Of a stretch of DNA of 64,000 bases, positions 44,003-52,220 are shown piece by piece (the stretch's first letter is position 1; each line of letters begins with the position of its first letter). The notes beneath the pieces were generated by a model. The model searched no databases and was not told where the DNA came from. It saw only the letters and a program-made list of their open reading frames with translations. Made by a program: the position numbers and the translations under genes. The stretch spans positions 62,001 through 126,000 of the forward strand of contig NZ_JBFCVK010000010.1 of NCBI RefSeq assembly GCF_040712085.1, read 5' to 3'. Source of the DNA: Aquibaculum sediminis. GTDB lineage: Bacteria; Pseudomonadota; Alphaproteobacteria; Kiloniellales; DSM-21159.

Positions 44003-45489
44003 CCCGGAACCCCGCGATGCCCTTGCCTTTGCCCCAGGCCCTGAACCGGGCGCTGGCCGACCCGAAGCGGGGCCTGCGCGCCTTGGAGCGGCTGGACTGC
44101 GAGGAAAGCCTGCTCGGTTTCATCGGGCATGCCTGGCCGCTGCTGGAGCCGGGGCGGCGCTTCGTGCCGGGCTGGCACCTGGAGGTGCTCTGCGGACACT
44201 TGGAGGCGGTGACCCGCGGCGAGATCACCCGCCTGCTGATCAACGTGCCGCCGGGGACCATGAAGAGCCTGACGGTCGCCGTGCTCTGGCCGGCCTGGGA
44301 GTGGGGACCGGCCGGGCGGCCGGAGTTGCGCACCATCGCTGCCTCCTATGCGGAGCGACTCTCGCTGCGCGACAACATGAAGTGCCGCCGGCTGGTTGCT
44401 TCCGACTGGTACCGCGGCCACTGGGGCAAGAGCGTGCGCCTGGTGGGCGACCAGAACGCCAAGGGCAAGTTCGAGAACGATCGCACCGGCTTCCGCCTGG
44501 CCACCTCGGTGGGTGGCCTGGGCACGGGCGAGCGCGGAGACCGCTTCGTGATCGACGATCCGCACAACGTGCAGCAGGCGGAATCGGCCGCGGTGCGCGA
44601 GGCGACGCTGCGCTGGTTTTCCGAGACCGTGCCGACCCGGCTCAACGACAGGGAGTCGGCCATCGTGGTGGTGATGCAGCGGGTGCATGAGCGCGACGTC
44701 TCGGGGCTGATCCTCTCGAAGGACCTGGGCTATGAGCATCTCATGCTGCCCATGCGCCATGAGCCGGAGCGGCGCTGTGTGACGCGCCTGGGCCCGGCGG
44801 ACCGGCGGCGCAAGCCCGGCGAACTGCTCTGGCCCGAACGCTTTCCGGCGCCTGCGGTGACGGCGCTGGAATCCGCACTGGGCAGCTACGCGGCCGCCGG
44901 CCAGTTGCAGCAGCGCCCGGCACCGCGCGACGGCGGCCTGTTCCGGCGCCACTGGTTCGAGGTGGTGGAGGCGCTGCCGGCCGGCTGCCGCTGCCTGCGC
45001 GGCTGGGACCTGGCAGCGAGCCGGGCGCGCGCCGGCAGCGACCCGGACTGGACTGTCGGGCTGAAGCTCGCCCGCTCGCCCGAGGGTATCTTCTACATCG
45101 CCGATGTGGTGCGGCTGCGCGGCTCCGGCCTGGAGGTGGAGCGGGCGATCCGCACTTGCGCGCAGCAGGATGGTGCTGCGACCGCCATCTCCCTGCCGCG
45201 CGACCCCGGTCAGGCCGGCAAGGTGCAGGCGGACTATTTGCTGCGCCAGCTTGCGGGCTTTGCCGTCAGTGCCACGGCGGAAAGCGGCGACAAGACTACG
45301 CGCGCCGCACCGGTGGCGGCCCAGGCCGAAGCCGGCAACATCCGCCTGCTGCGCGGCGTCTGGAACGAGGCCTTCCTGGAGGAGGTCGCGCTCTTTCCCA
45401 ACGGCGCGCACGACGACCAGATCGATGCCCTCTCCCGGGCCTTCGCCGGCCTGGTTGAGGGAGGCCGCGCCCCGCAGGTCTTTGCGTGA
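43999..45489 (+). CDS. Terminase large subunit
   Basis: 496 residues (start 43999 or 44017). Packaging ATPase with a Walker A variant NVPPGTMKS (82-90) and Walker B RFVIDDPH (182-189), then a nuclease domain with metal ligands in RGWDLAAS and in NGAHDDQIDALSRAF. It belongs to the group with the conserved C-terminal phage nuclease domain found in many prophages. It pumps DNA into the prohead and cuts it. Confidence 0.88.
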   Translation: MTRNPAMPLPLPQALNRALADPKRGLRALERLDCEESLLGFIGHAWPLLEPGRRFVPGWHLEVLCGHLEAVTRGEITRLLINVPPGTMKSLTVAVLWPAWEWGPAGRPELRTIAASYAERLSLRDNMKCRRLVASDWYRGHWGKSVRLVGDQNAKGKFENDRTGFRLATSVGGLGTGERGDRFVIDDPHNVQQAESAAVREATLRWFSETVPTRLNDRESAIVVVMQRVHERDVSGLILSKDLGYEHLMLPMRHEPERRCVTRLGPADRRRKPGELLWPERFPAPAVTALESALGSYAAAGQLQQRPAPRDGGLFRRHWFEVVEALPAGCRCLRGWDLAASRARAGSDPDWTVGLKLARSPEGIFYIADVVRLRGSGLEVERAIRTCAQQDGAATAISLPRDPGQAGKVQADYLLRQLAGFAVSATAESGDKTTRAAPVAAQAEAGNIRLLRGVWNEAFLEEVALFPNGAHDDQIDALSRAFAGLVEGGRAPQVFA

Positions 45490-45505
45490 AGGAAGGAACT
45501 TGACG

Positions 45506-46720
45506 ATGCTGCAACGCCTGCGCGGACTTTTGCGTGCGCCGCTGCCCCTGCCGCGGCCGGGGAGCGGCTTTACCTGGCGGCTGGAGGGGCCGGCGCCCGA
45601 TACGCGGCCGGTGCGCAACAAGCGCCAGGCGCTGGAGCGTTACGCCGGCTGGGACTATGCCGCGGCCAGCACGCTGGCCCAAGATGTGCGGGCCGCGCCC
45701 TGGGAGCTCTGGCAGCGTGATGGAGCGGCCAAGGCCGGCTGGCGCCGCCTGCCGCCCGAGCGCATTCCCGGCCTGTTGCGCCGGCCCAACGGCCTGCAGT
45801 CCTGGCCCGACCTGGTTGAGCTGAGCCAGCTGCACCTGGAACTGACCGGCGAGGCCTATTGGCACCTGCTGCGCCGCGACGGCTGGCTGGAGGGACTTGA
45901 ACTGCTGCATCCCCACTGGGTGGAAGCGCCGCTGCTGGACGAGGCCGGGCGGCAGCTTCGCGGCTGGCAGGTGCAGGTGCCGGGTCGCAGCCCGCAGGTT
46001 CTGCCCGCCGAGGAGGTGGTCTTCCTGCGCTATCCCCACCCGCTGGAGCCGCTGCGCGGCGCCTCGCCGGTGGAGGCCTTCGCGCTGAGCCACGACATGG
46101 ACCTGCACGCCCGCGCCTATGGGGCGGCGCTGCTCAAGAACCGGGCGACGCCGGAACTGGTGATCACCAGCGAGGAGGAACTGACGCCGGAGCAGGCTGA
46201 GGTGCTGCGCGAACGCTGGCTCGAGCGCTATCGCGATCCGGCCCGGGGTCCGGCGGTCCTGGGCCGCGCGGCCAAGGTGCAGCAGCTGGGCTTCAACCTG
46301 AAGGATCTGGCCTTCCTGGAACTGGCGGAACTCAGCCGTGACCAGATCTTCGCGGTCTACAAGCTGCCGGCCAGCAAGGTGGGCCTGACCAGCGACGTGA
46401 ACCGCGCCAATGCCGAGGCGGCGGACGCCACCTACCGCCGCAACGCCATCCTGCCGCGCCTGCGCCGGATTGAGGAGGCGGTCAACCTGCACCTCCTGCC
46501 GCAGCTCGGGCCCGGGGTGGCGAACCTCTGGTACGAGTACGAGAACCCGGTGGAGGAAGACCGCAGCTACACCCTGCGCCGGGCCGAGGCCATGCTGAAG
46601 GCCGGCGCCATTACCTTGAACCGCTACCGCGACCTGCTGGGCGAGGACCCGCTGCCCGACGGCGAGCTCTACCTGCAACCGCCCGGCGCCCGCTGGCGCC
46701 GCAAGGTGGGGGAGGGGTGA
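45506..46720 (+). CDS. Portal protein, HK97 family
   Basis: 404 residues from ATG 45506 with AAGGAAGGAA upstream. Characteristic stretches are VVFLRYPHPLEPLRGASPVE, AYGAALLKNRATPELVI and VGLTSDVNRANAEAADATY. It forms the dodecameric ring for DNA entry. In the Rhodobacter-type GTA the next genes are a small ORF and protease; here a toxin-antitoxin module intervenes. Confidence 0.9.
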   Translation: MLQRLRGLLRAPLPLPRPGSGFTWRLEGPAPDTRPVRNKRQALERYAGWDYAAASTLAQDVRAAPWELWQRDGAAKAGWRRLPPERIPGLLRRPNGLQSWPDLVELSQLHLELTGEAYWHLLRRDGWLEGLELLHPHWVEAPLLDEAGRQLRGWQVQVPGRSPQVLPAEEVVFLRYPHPLEPLRGASPVEAFALSHDMDLHARAYGAALLKNRATPELVITSEEELTPEQAEVLRERWLERYRDPARGPAVLGRAAKVQQLGFNLKDLAFLELAELSRDQIFAVYKLPASKVGLTSDVNRANAEAADATYRRNAILPRLRRIEEAVNLHLLPQLGPGVANLWYEYENPVEEDRSYTLRRAEAMLKAGAITLNRYRDLLGEDPLPDGELYLQPPGARWRRKVGEG

Positions 46721-46828
46721 GAGGTCCAGGCGGGCTCTCTCGGCAACAAGACACGGTTTTCGTTACTGCCACTCGTCGTTATGGTAGGCTCAATGTCAGC
46801 CAGCCGGCGGCTTCCCTGGAGGTAAGTA

Positions 46829-47005
46829 ATGAGCGAAGAGCTGGAAGCCCTGCTTGAAAGGGCACGCAAAGTCGAAATGAGCGCTCACGACTGGGAGCGG
46901 CAACGGCGAAGCTTCGCCTATGGCAACAGCAAAATAGAAAATGATCGAGTGACGCGATCCATGGTTGACGAGCAGGCGGAGCTGCTGGACAAGAAGAAAG
47001 GCTGA
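46829..47005 (+). CDS. VbhA-like Fic antitoxin
   Basis: 58 residues, helical and charged, with AGGTAA just upstream. The segment RRSFAYGNSKIEND contains N-S-K-I-E-N, matching the (S/T)xxxE(G/N) inhibitory motif of Fic antitoxins at the essential glutamate and final Asn but with Asn at the first position. SFAYGN-type small proteins commonly precede Fic genes. It ends 20 bases before the Fic gene. A weak promoter TTTTCG-N17-TATGGT lies at 46757-46785, so it may be expressed independently of the late genes. Confidence 0.75.
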   Translation: MSEELEALLERARKVEMSAHDWERQRRSFAYGNSKIENDRVTRSMVDEQAELLDKKKG

Positions 47006-47025
47006 ACGTCTGGCGGGGCGCGTCA

Positions 47026-47709
47026 TTGGGGGACGAGTCCGAACGAAAAAGCGTCGCTCGCGATCCGCAACTTATTGCGGATGAGGAGGAGAGGGCGCGC
47101 GCAGAGGCGACAAACGCGCTGCGCCAGTTCGACCGTGTGCAAGAACTGATCGAGGTGTGGCTTTCCGCCGAGCAGCGCCGCCGCCTGCGTCCTTCACTGA
47201 TCCTTGATCTTCAAAGGCTGGCTGTAGAGGGGCTCACCACCTACGCCGGGGTTTATCGGCCTGGCGGCATAGAGATTGGCGGCAGCCGCCATACACCGCC
47301 TCCCGCGCATCTCGTGCCTGAATTGGTGGAAGAGCTTTGCGACTACGTTAACGACAACTGGAGCCGACCCGCGGCTCATCTTGCCGCCTACGTCATGTGG
47401 CGGCTCAACTGGATCCATCCCTTTGTTGATGGCAATGGGCGAACCTCCCGGGCGCTCGGCTACTTCTTGCTGTGCGCGAAGCTGGAACTGCGCCTGCCTG
47501 GGCACAGCTCTCTTCCCGAACTGATCGCAAGAGACAAACGCCCCTATTATGCCGCCCTGGAGGCAGCGGACGAGGCGGCGCGCAAGGGCGACCTCGACGT
47601 TTCAGCTATGGAAGCACTCTTGGAGGGTCTGCTGGCACGCCAGTTCACGGAGATTATCGATCGCGCCCGACAAAGCAGCACCGACAGCAACCCAGCCAAG
47701 CTCCACTGA
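47026..47709 (+). CDS. fic: Fic-domain adenylyltransferase (toxin)
   Basis: 227 residues; the first usable start is TTG 47026. The complete catalytic motif HPFVDGNGRTSR is at 131-142, so AMPylation activity is expected. The flap segment YRPGGIEIGGSRHTPPPAHL (about 77-96) positions target side chains. Fic enzymes AMPylate targets such as DNA gyrase or topoisomerase IV, and are held inactive by the antitoxin upstream. The pair is AT-richer than the flanking capsid genes, indicating acquisition as prophage cargo. Confidence 0.9.
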   Translation: MGDESERKSVARDPQLIADEEERARAEATNALRQFDRVQELIEVWLSAEQRRRLRPSLILDLQRLAVEGLTTYAGVYRPGGIEIGGSRHTPPPAHLVPELVEELCDYVNDNWSRPAAHLAAYVMWRLNWIHPFVDGNGRTSRALGYFLLCAKLELRLPGHSSLPELIARDKRPYYAALEAADEAARKGDLDVSAMEALLEGLLARQFTEIIDRARQSSTDSNPAKLH

Positions 47710-47720
47710 GCGGATCACAA

Positions 47721-47752
47721 TTAAGTGTGAACGCTGTTAAGTGTGAACGCTG
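47721..47752. repeat. Perfect 16-bp tandem repeat after fic
   Basis: TTAAGTGTGAACGCTG occurs twice back to back (47721-47736, 47737-47752). It lies at the right edge of the fic insertion, within a 173-base gap before the protease gene, and may be a recombination scar or a protein-binding site. Confidence 0.8.
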
Positions 47753-47882
47753 TCGCTGATGCGCCTGCGATGATGTTGAAACAACAGCGGACAGCCCGGC
47801 GACCGTCCGCATAGCTTGACCTTTATTTCCGGTCTCTCAGCCCGCGGCTTTCCCTTCTGCAATCCAATCCAGGAGCATCACC

Positions 47883-48518
47883 ATGCACCGCCTGACTCGC
47901 GGCGGCGCGCTTTTGCGTGCCGCGGAGGAGGGGCGTGTGGCGCATTTCCGCGCCGCCACCCCGGCCCTCGACCGCCACGGCAGCCGCATCCGGCCCGAGG
48001 GCATCCGCACCGAGGCCTTCGAGCGCAATCCCGTCTTCCTCTGGGGGCACGACGGCTATGCCCGCGCCGGCGTGCCGCCGGATCCGCAGGCGGTGATCGG
48101 GCGGGTCGTCGATCACAGCAAGGGGCCGACGGCCTTCGACGTGACGGTGGAGTTCGCGCCCGCGGCGGCTAACCCTCGGGCGGAGCAGGCGCTGCGCCTG
48201 GTGCGGGCCGGGTTTCTCAACGCAGTCTCCATCGGTTTCCTGCCGCGCAAGCGCCACGAGGAGCGGCTGTCCGACGGGCGCAGCATTCCTGTCTTCGACG
48301 AGGTGGAATTGCTGGAGGTGAGTCTGGTGCCCGTCCCCTCCAATCCGGAAGCCCTGGCGCTGATGCGCGAGGTGGCGGCGCTGGCGGCCAACCACGCGCC
48401 GAGCTGCGCCGACGCGGCACGCGCCCTGCGCCACGGCTTTCGCGTCCTGCGCGGCCAGGCGGCCCTGCGCAGGGCCTTTCGAACTTTCAACACTGACAGC
48501 GAGGAACAGCAGCCATGA
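47883..48518 (+). CDS. HK97-family prohead protease
   Basis: 211 residues with CATCACC leader. Catalytic His56 in FLWGHDGY and Ser116 in LNAVSIGFLP are visible; a third acidic residue is in DEVELLEVSLVPVPSNPEA. The protease trims the capsid protein N-terminal scaffold during maturation. Overlaps the capsid gene by four bases. Confidence 0.9.
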   Translation: MHRLTRGGALLRAAEEGRVAHFRAATPALDRHGSRIRPEGIRTEAFERNPVFLWGHDGYARAGVPPDPQAVIGRVVDHSKGPTAFDVTVEFAPAAANPRAEQALRLVRAGFLNAVSIGFLPRKRHEERLSDGRSIPVFDEVELLEVSLVPVPSNPEALALMREVAALAANHAPSCADAARALRHGFRVLRGQAALRRAFRTFNTDSEEQQP

Positions 48519-49759
48519 GTGACGACTTTGCCCAGCTCGGCGAGGAGCTGACCGCCGTGGTCCGCCAGGAGGTGGACGGCCTGCACCGCAGCCTGCAGCA
48601 GGAACTGCTGGCCGGCAGCGAGCCGACGGCCGCGCGGGTGGCGGACCTCGAGAAGCGCCTGGTCGATGCCGAGGCCCGCCTGGGCGAGAGCGAGGAGCGC
48701 CGGCGCCTGGAGCGGGCCGGGCCGACCCTGCCGGCGGCGGGCGGCGGCGAAACCGATTTCCGCGGCGCCTTCGTCAACGATGTGGGCGACCTGCGGCGAC
48801 GTCTGCGCGAACTGCGCGTCGGCGATCCCGGCACCCGGGCCATCGATTCCTCGCTCTTCACCAGCGGCGGCAAGCTCTCGGCCGAGACGGCGGATCGCTT
48901 TCTCGACTTCCTGGTGGCGCAGCAGCCGGCACTCTCCCGGGTGCAGCTGCGGCGCATGGGCAGCCCGGAAGGCCACACCGACGAACTCACCGTGCAGAGC
49001 AGGCGGTTGCGCAAGGGTTCGGAAGGCCAGGCGCCCCAGGCCAGCGACGCCCTGGGCACCCGCCGACGCACGCTCTCCACGGTGGAGGTGGTCTGGGCGG
49101 AGGACATCACGCTCACCTTCCTGGAGGACAATGTGGAAAAGCGCGATGCGGAAGCGGCCATCGCGCGCCTGCTGGCCACGGCCTTTGGGAACGACCTGGA
49201 CGACCTGGCCTGGAACGGCGACGAGAGTGAGACCGAGGACGACTTCCTCGCCATCAACGACGGCTGGCTCGCCCTGGCGGCCGCCGACAGCGACGTGAAC
49301 GATCTCGACCTGTCCGACGAGGGACTGGGACTGGACGAGAGCACCACGGCCCGGGAGGTGCTGGGCCTTGCCCTGCGCCAGATGCCGCAGCGCTTCAAGG
49401 GCCGCACCGACCAGGTCTTCTTCGTGCCGGTGGCCTTTGCCGAGCGCTATGCCGAGGAGACGGCGGGCCGCCAGACCGGGCTGGGCGATCAGGTCCTGTT
49501 GGGCGGTTTCCCGGCCCTGCGCTACTTCGGCATTCCCGTGGTGCCCGAGCCGCATCTCAGCGGGGACAGCGGCGACAAGCTGCTGCTCAGCCCGAGCGGC
49601 AACCTCTTCTTCGGGGTGCAACGCCAACTCACGGTCGACGGCCAGTGGCAGCCACGCAAGCGGGTGGTCGAGTACACCCTGACCGGCCGCATCGACTACG
49701 AATATGCCACCGGGGCCGCCCTGGTCCTGGCCGAGGCCCTGCCGGCGCATCTGCGCTGA
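48515..49759 (+). CDS. Major capsid protein, HK97 fold
   Basis: 414 residues. An N-terminal coiled-coil delta/scaffold region (about 1-75) is probably removed by the protease. The HK97 core includes a loop region around VQSRRLRKGSEGQAPQ and EEVTLTF-like SDE pattern, and PEPHLSGDSGDKLLLSPSGN. It builds the icosahedral shell. Confidence 0.88.
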   Translation: MSDDFAQLGEELTAVVRQEVDGLHRSLQQELLAGSEPTAARVADLEKRLVDAEARLGESEERRRLERAGPTLPAAGGGETDFRGAFVNDVGDLRRRLRELRVGDPGTRAIDSSLFTSGGKLSAETADRFLDFLVAQQPALSRVQLRRMGSPEGHTDELTVQSRRLRKGSEGQAPQASDALGTRRRTLSTVEVVWAEDITLTFLEDNVEKRDAEAAIARLLATAFGNDLDDLAWNGDESETEDDFLAINDGWLALAAADSDVNDLDLSDEGLGLDESTTAREVLGLALRQMPQRFKGRTDQVFFVPVAFAERYAEETAGRQTGLGDQVLLGGFPALRYFGIPVVPEPHLSGDSGDKLLLSPSGNLFFGVQRQLTVDGQWQPRKRVVEYTLTGRIDYEYATGAALVLAEALPAHLR

Positions 49760-49847
49760 GGTTCGGACTTCCTGGCGGTGGTGCGGCGGATTGCCCGGCC
49801 GCACCACCGCAACCTTCTGCTCTGCTTCCTGATCTCGGAGAAAATCC

Positions 49848-50381
49848 ATGACGCTGCTTGCGCCGGCGGCGCTTGCCGCCTTTGCGGGCGTCGCCCCCGA
49901 CCATCCGCGCCTTGGCAGCGCGCTGGCGGCTGCCGAAGCCCTGGCCGCGGCGCGGATCGGCACCGCATCGCTGATCCGGCGCAGCGTGAGCTGCGAGGTG
50001 AACGTTCCGCACTTCCGGCGACGTATCGAACTACCGGAAGGACCGCTCAGCGACCTCACCGCCGTCGATCTGAATGGCGAGAATGTCGACCCCGCCACAT
50101 TGGCGCCCGGTCCCTGGTGGCTGGGCCGGGCCGGTGGGTTTCCCGCCGGTGCCGAACTTTCGCTCGACTATGTCGTGGGCTGGGAGGCGGAGGGGACGCC
50201 GGCACTGCCGGCCTCGCTGCACCAGGCCCTGCTCCTGATTGCCGCCGACCAGCTGGCCCGCGGGCCCGAGCCGAGCGCGACGCAAAGCCGGCTGGGCGAT
50301 TACGCCGTCACCTGGAGCGCTTCGGCCGCCGGCCTGCCGCAGGCGGCGGACCTGCTTCTGCAAGGCTGGCGTCGGCCATGA
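49848..50381 (+). CDS. Head-tail connector protein (gp6-like)
   Basis: 177 residues, helical N-terminus then a beta-rich insert and a C-terminal helix LHQALLLIAADQLARG. Position after the capsid and size fit the adaptor that docks on the portal (RcGTA gp6/HK97 gp6 position). Assignment is by position and fold impression. It overlaps the next gene by four bases. Confidence 0.7.
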   Translation: MTLLAPAALAAFAGVAPDHPRLGSALAAAEALAAARIGTASLIRRSVSCEVNVPHFRRRIELPEGPLSDLTAVDLNGENVDPATLAPGPWWLGRAGGFPAGAELSLDYVVGWEAEGTPALPASLHQALLLIAADQLARGPEPSATQSRLGDYAVTWSASAAGLPQAADLLLQGWRRP

Positions 50382-50704
50382 TTGCCGCACGGCTCGACAC
50401 GCCCCTGCGCCTCGAGCGCTCCCAGCCCGTGGCCGATGAGCGCGGCGGCTGGGTCGAGGACTGGGTGCTCCTGGAAGAGACCCACGGCCGGCTGCAGCCC
50501 CTGCGCAGCCGCACGCAATATGACGGCGGGCGGCTCCAGGCCGAGGTGACCCATGCCCTCTACCTGCCGCCTGAGACGGGGGCCGTCCCGGGCGACCGTG
50601 TGGTGATCGCCGGGCAAGACTATCGCGTGGTGGCCGCCGGCCTGGGCCGGGCCGGACGCTACGACAAGCTGCTGCTCCGGGAGCTGGAATCGGCAGCCGG
50701 CTGA
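50378..50704 (+). CDS. Head closure/stopper protein (gp7-like)
   Basis: 108 residues from ATG 50378, predicted small beta-barrel of the head-tail adaptor type (SPP1 gp16-like): RLDTPLRLERSQPVADERGG then ETHGRLQPL. It corresponds to RcGTA gp7 by position. Confidence 0.7.
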   Translation: MIAARLDTPLRLERSQPVADERGGWVEDWVLLEETHGRLQPLRSRTQYDGGRLQAEVTHALYLPPETGAVPGDRVVIAGQDYRVVAAGLGRAGRYDKLLLRELESAAG

Positions 50705-50741
50705 CGGCCTTCCCGCCCCCTTCGAGACAAGGACTTTGCCC

Positions 50742-51161
50742 ATGGACGTGGTTGCCCAGCTCTACGACCGCCTGAGCGCCGATCTGCCGCTTGCCGCCCT
50801 GCTGTCGAACTATCGCGGCCAGCCGGCGGTCTTCTCCGAGAGCGTGCCCCCGGATGCCGAACCGCCCTGGATCCTGATCGAGGGGGTGACCGCCGATGCG
50901 CCGCAGGATGCCCGTGGCCTGCGCGTCCGGGAGCTGCGGCTGGCCCTGCGCTGCCTCGATACGACCGGCGCCGGCAGCGGGCGGCTGGAGGCGGTGGCGG
51001 CCCGGGCGCGGGCGCTGCTCCATGAGGATGATCTGGAGGCGGCCGGAGCTGTGCTCTTGGCCCAGTCCTGCCACGGGCCGATCCGGGCGCCGTCCGAGCG
51101 GGGCTTCCTGGAACGGCGCCTGGAACTACGCTTGCTGCTGAACGAAACCGAGGAGGCCTGA
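50742..51161 (+). CDS. Tail terminator, DUF3168 (gp8-like)
   Basis: 139 residues from ATG 50742. DUF3168 pattern: VVAQLYDRLSADLPLAALL and PPWILIEGVTAD. These proteins cap the tail tube and join it to the head. It lies between stopper and tail tube as in RcGTA. Confidence 0.8.
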   Translation: MDVVAQLYDRLSADLPLAALLSNYRGQPAVFSESVPPDAEPPWILIEGVTADAPQDARGLRVRELRLALRCLDTTGAGSGRLEAVAARARALLHEDDLEAAGAVLLAQSCHGPIRAPSERGFLERRLELRLLLNETEEA

Positions 51162-51165
51162 CGCG

Positions 51166-51597
51166 ATGCCAGCACAGGGATACAGCGGACGACTTCTGCG
51201 CCTTGCCATCGGCGATGGCGGCGAGCCCGAGAGCTTCCAGTTGATCGCCGGTTTGCGCACCACGGCGTTCCTCCTCGACAACGCGCCGCTGGACGTGACC
51301 ACCGTGGCGAGCGAGGGCTTTCGCATGTTGATGTCCGACGGCGGGCTCCAGTCCCTGAGTGTCAGCGGCGAGGGACTGGTGACCGACGCCGCTGCCGACC
51401 GCCTGCTCTATCTGCAGGCGGTGAACCGGACGCTGGAGCGCTACCGCCTGACCTTCGGCAACGGTGACGTTTTCGAGGGGCCATTCGCCGTCAGTCGCTT
51501 TCAGCGCAGCGGCGCCCAGGCCGAGGCGGAGAGCTTTTCCATCACCCTGGAGAGCGCCGGCGCCGTCGACTTCACGGCGGGAGGAGAGGGCCCATGA
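51166..51597 (+). CDS. Major tail tube protein (gp9-like, TP901-1 family)
   Basis: 143 residues, preceded by GAGGAGG. Signature-like segments GYSGRLLRLAIGDG, IAGLRTTAFLLDNAPLDVT and FAVSRFQRSGAQAEAESFSI are typical of GTA/siphophage tube proteins with a beta-sandwich fold. It overlaps the chaperone gene by four bases. Confidence 0.88.
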   Translation: MPAQGYSGRLLRLAIGDGGEPESFQLIAGLRTTAFLLDNAPLDVTTVASEGFRMLMSDGGLQSLSVSGEGLVTDAAADRLLYLQAVNRTLERYRLTFGNGDVFEGPFAVSRFQRSGAQAEAESFSITLESAGAVDFTAGGEGP

Positions 51598-52022
51598 GCA
51601 ATCCGCAGCGCGGTGAGGTGAGCTTGCGCTTGGACGGCCGCGACCTGGCCCTGGCGCCGAGCTTTGCGCTCCTTGCCGAAGTAGAGGCCGAGCTGGGGCC
51701 GCTGCCGGGCCTGCTGCGCCGCCTGGCCGCCGAGGACTGGCCGGCGACAGAGCTTGCTCGGGTGCTGCGTCTGGCGGTGGCGCATGCCCCGGGCGCGCCG
51801 GCGGACGAGCGGGTCGAGTGCCTGCTGCTTGCCGCGGGCCTGGCCCGGCTGCGGCCGCTGGCGGTCGAGCTGCTGCTCAATGCCCTCGATGGGGTCGAGG
51901 GAGCGGCCGCGCCCGAATCCCGAGCCGAAGCCTCCTGGTCGGAGGATGTTGCCCAGGGAAAGCCGGTGAGAAATCCGGTGGGAAAGCCGGGGCGGGCGGC
52001 GGCTTCGACTGGCCGTGCCTGA
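51594..52022 (+). CDS. Tail assembly chaperone, zero-frame product (gp10-like)
   Basis: 142 residues, GTA gp10-type: GEVSLRLDGRDLALAPSF, LLAEVEAELGPLPGLLRR and AHAPGAPADERVECLL. It chaperones the tape measure during tail assembly. The 3' end encodes a 12-base repeat region with two GGGAAAG heptamers positioned for -1 frameshifting into the overlapping downstream frame (51962-52207). The stop TGA overlaps an ATG (TGATG) of that frame. Confidence 0.85.
   Translation: MSNPQRGEVSLRLDGRDLALAPSFALLAEVEAELGPLPGLLRRLAAEDWPATELARVLRLAVAHAPGAPADERVECLLLAAGLARLRPLAVELLLNALDGVEGAAAPESRAEASWSEDVAQGKPVRNPVGKPGRAAASTGRA
51956..51986 (+). other. Probable double -1 programmed frameshift site
   Basis: Two GGGAAAG heptamers occur at 51956-51962 and 51980-51986, both in the register G GGA AAG that allows tandem slippage to GGG AAA. 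They are built into three imperfect 12-base tandem repeats (GGGAAAGCCGGT, GAGAAATCCGGT, GGGAAAGCCGGG). GGGAAAG is the slippery heptamer of the phage lambda G-T tail chaperone. Slippage would fuse the gp10-like protein to the following chaperone frame. Confidence 0.75.
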
Positions 52023-52207
52023 TGCAGGTCGGGCTCGGCTGGCTGCGCCTTCCGCCCGCCGCCTTCTGGCAGTTGACCCCACGGGAGTTCGCCGCTGCCC
52101 TGGAAGGCTGGATGGCGCTCAAGGGCCTGGGCGGGCAATCGGCCGGTCTGTCCCGCTCCGAAAGCGAGGCTGTGCGCGCCTTCCTGGCTGAGGATCCCTC
52201 AGCGTGA
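51962..52207 (+). CDS. Tail assembly chaperone, -1 frame part (gp10.1-like)
   Basis: The open frame in the -1 register gives 81 residues after the first slippery site. The conserved FDWPCLMQVGLGWLRLPPAA and FWQLTPREFAAALEG match the small rcc01693-like chaperone family. An ATG at 52022 would give only 61 residues and would cut into the conserved FDWPCLM block, and no other ATG/GTG/TTG lies between the repeats and that block. Expression as a frameshift fusion (about 204 residues in all) is therefore likely, with re-initiation at 52022 as alternative. Confidence 0.75.
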   Translation, partial: AGEKSGGKAGAGGGFDWPCLMQVGLGWLRLPPAAFWQLTPREFAAALEGWMALKGLGGQSAGLSRSESEAVRAFLAEDPSA

Positions 52208-52220
52208 CGCCCTGTCCGGG

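Noticed and set aside
47726..47748. GAAC direct repeats in the 16-bp tandem repeat as a second LexA box
   Set aside because: The two GAAC motifs are 12 bases apart, not the 7 bases required.
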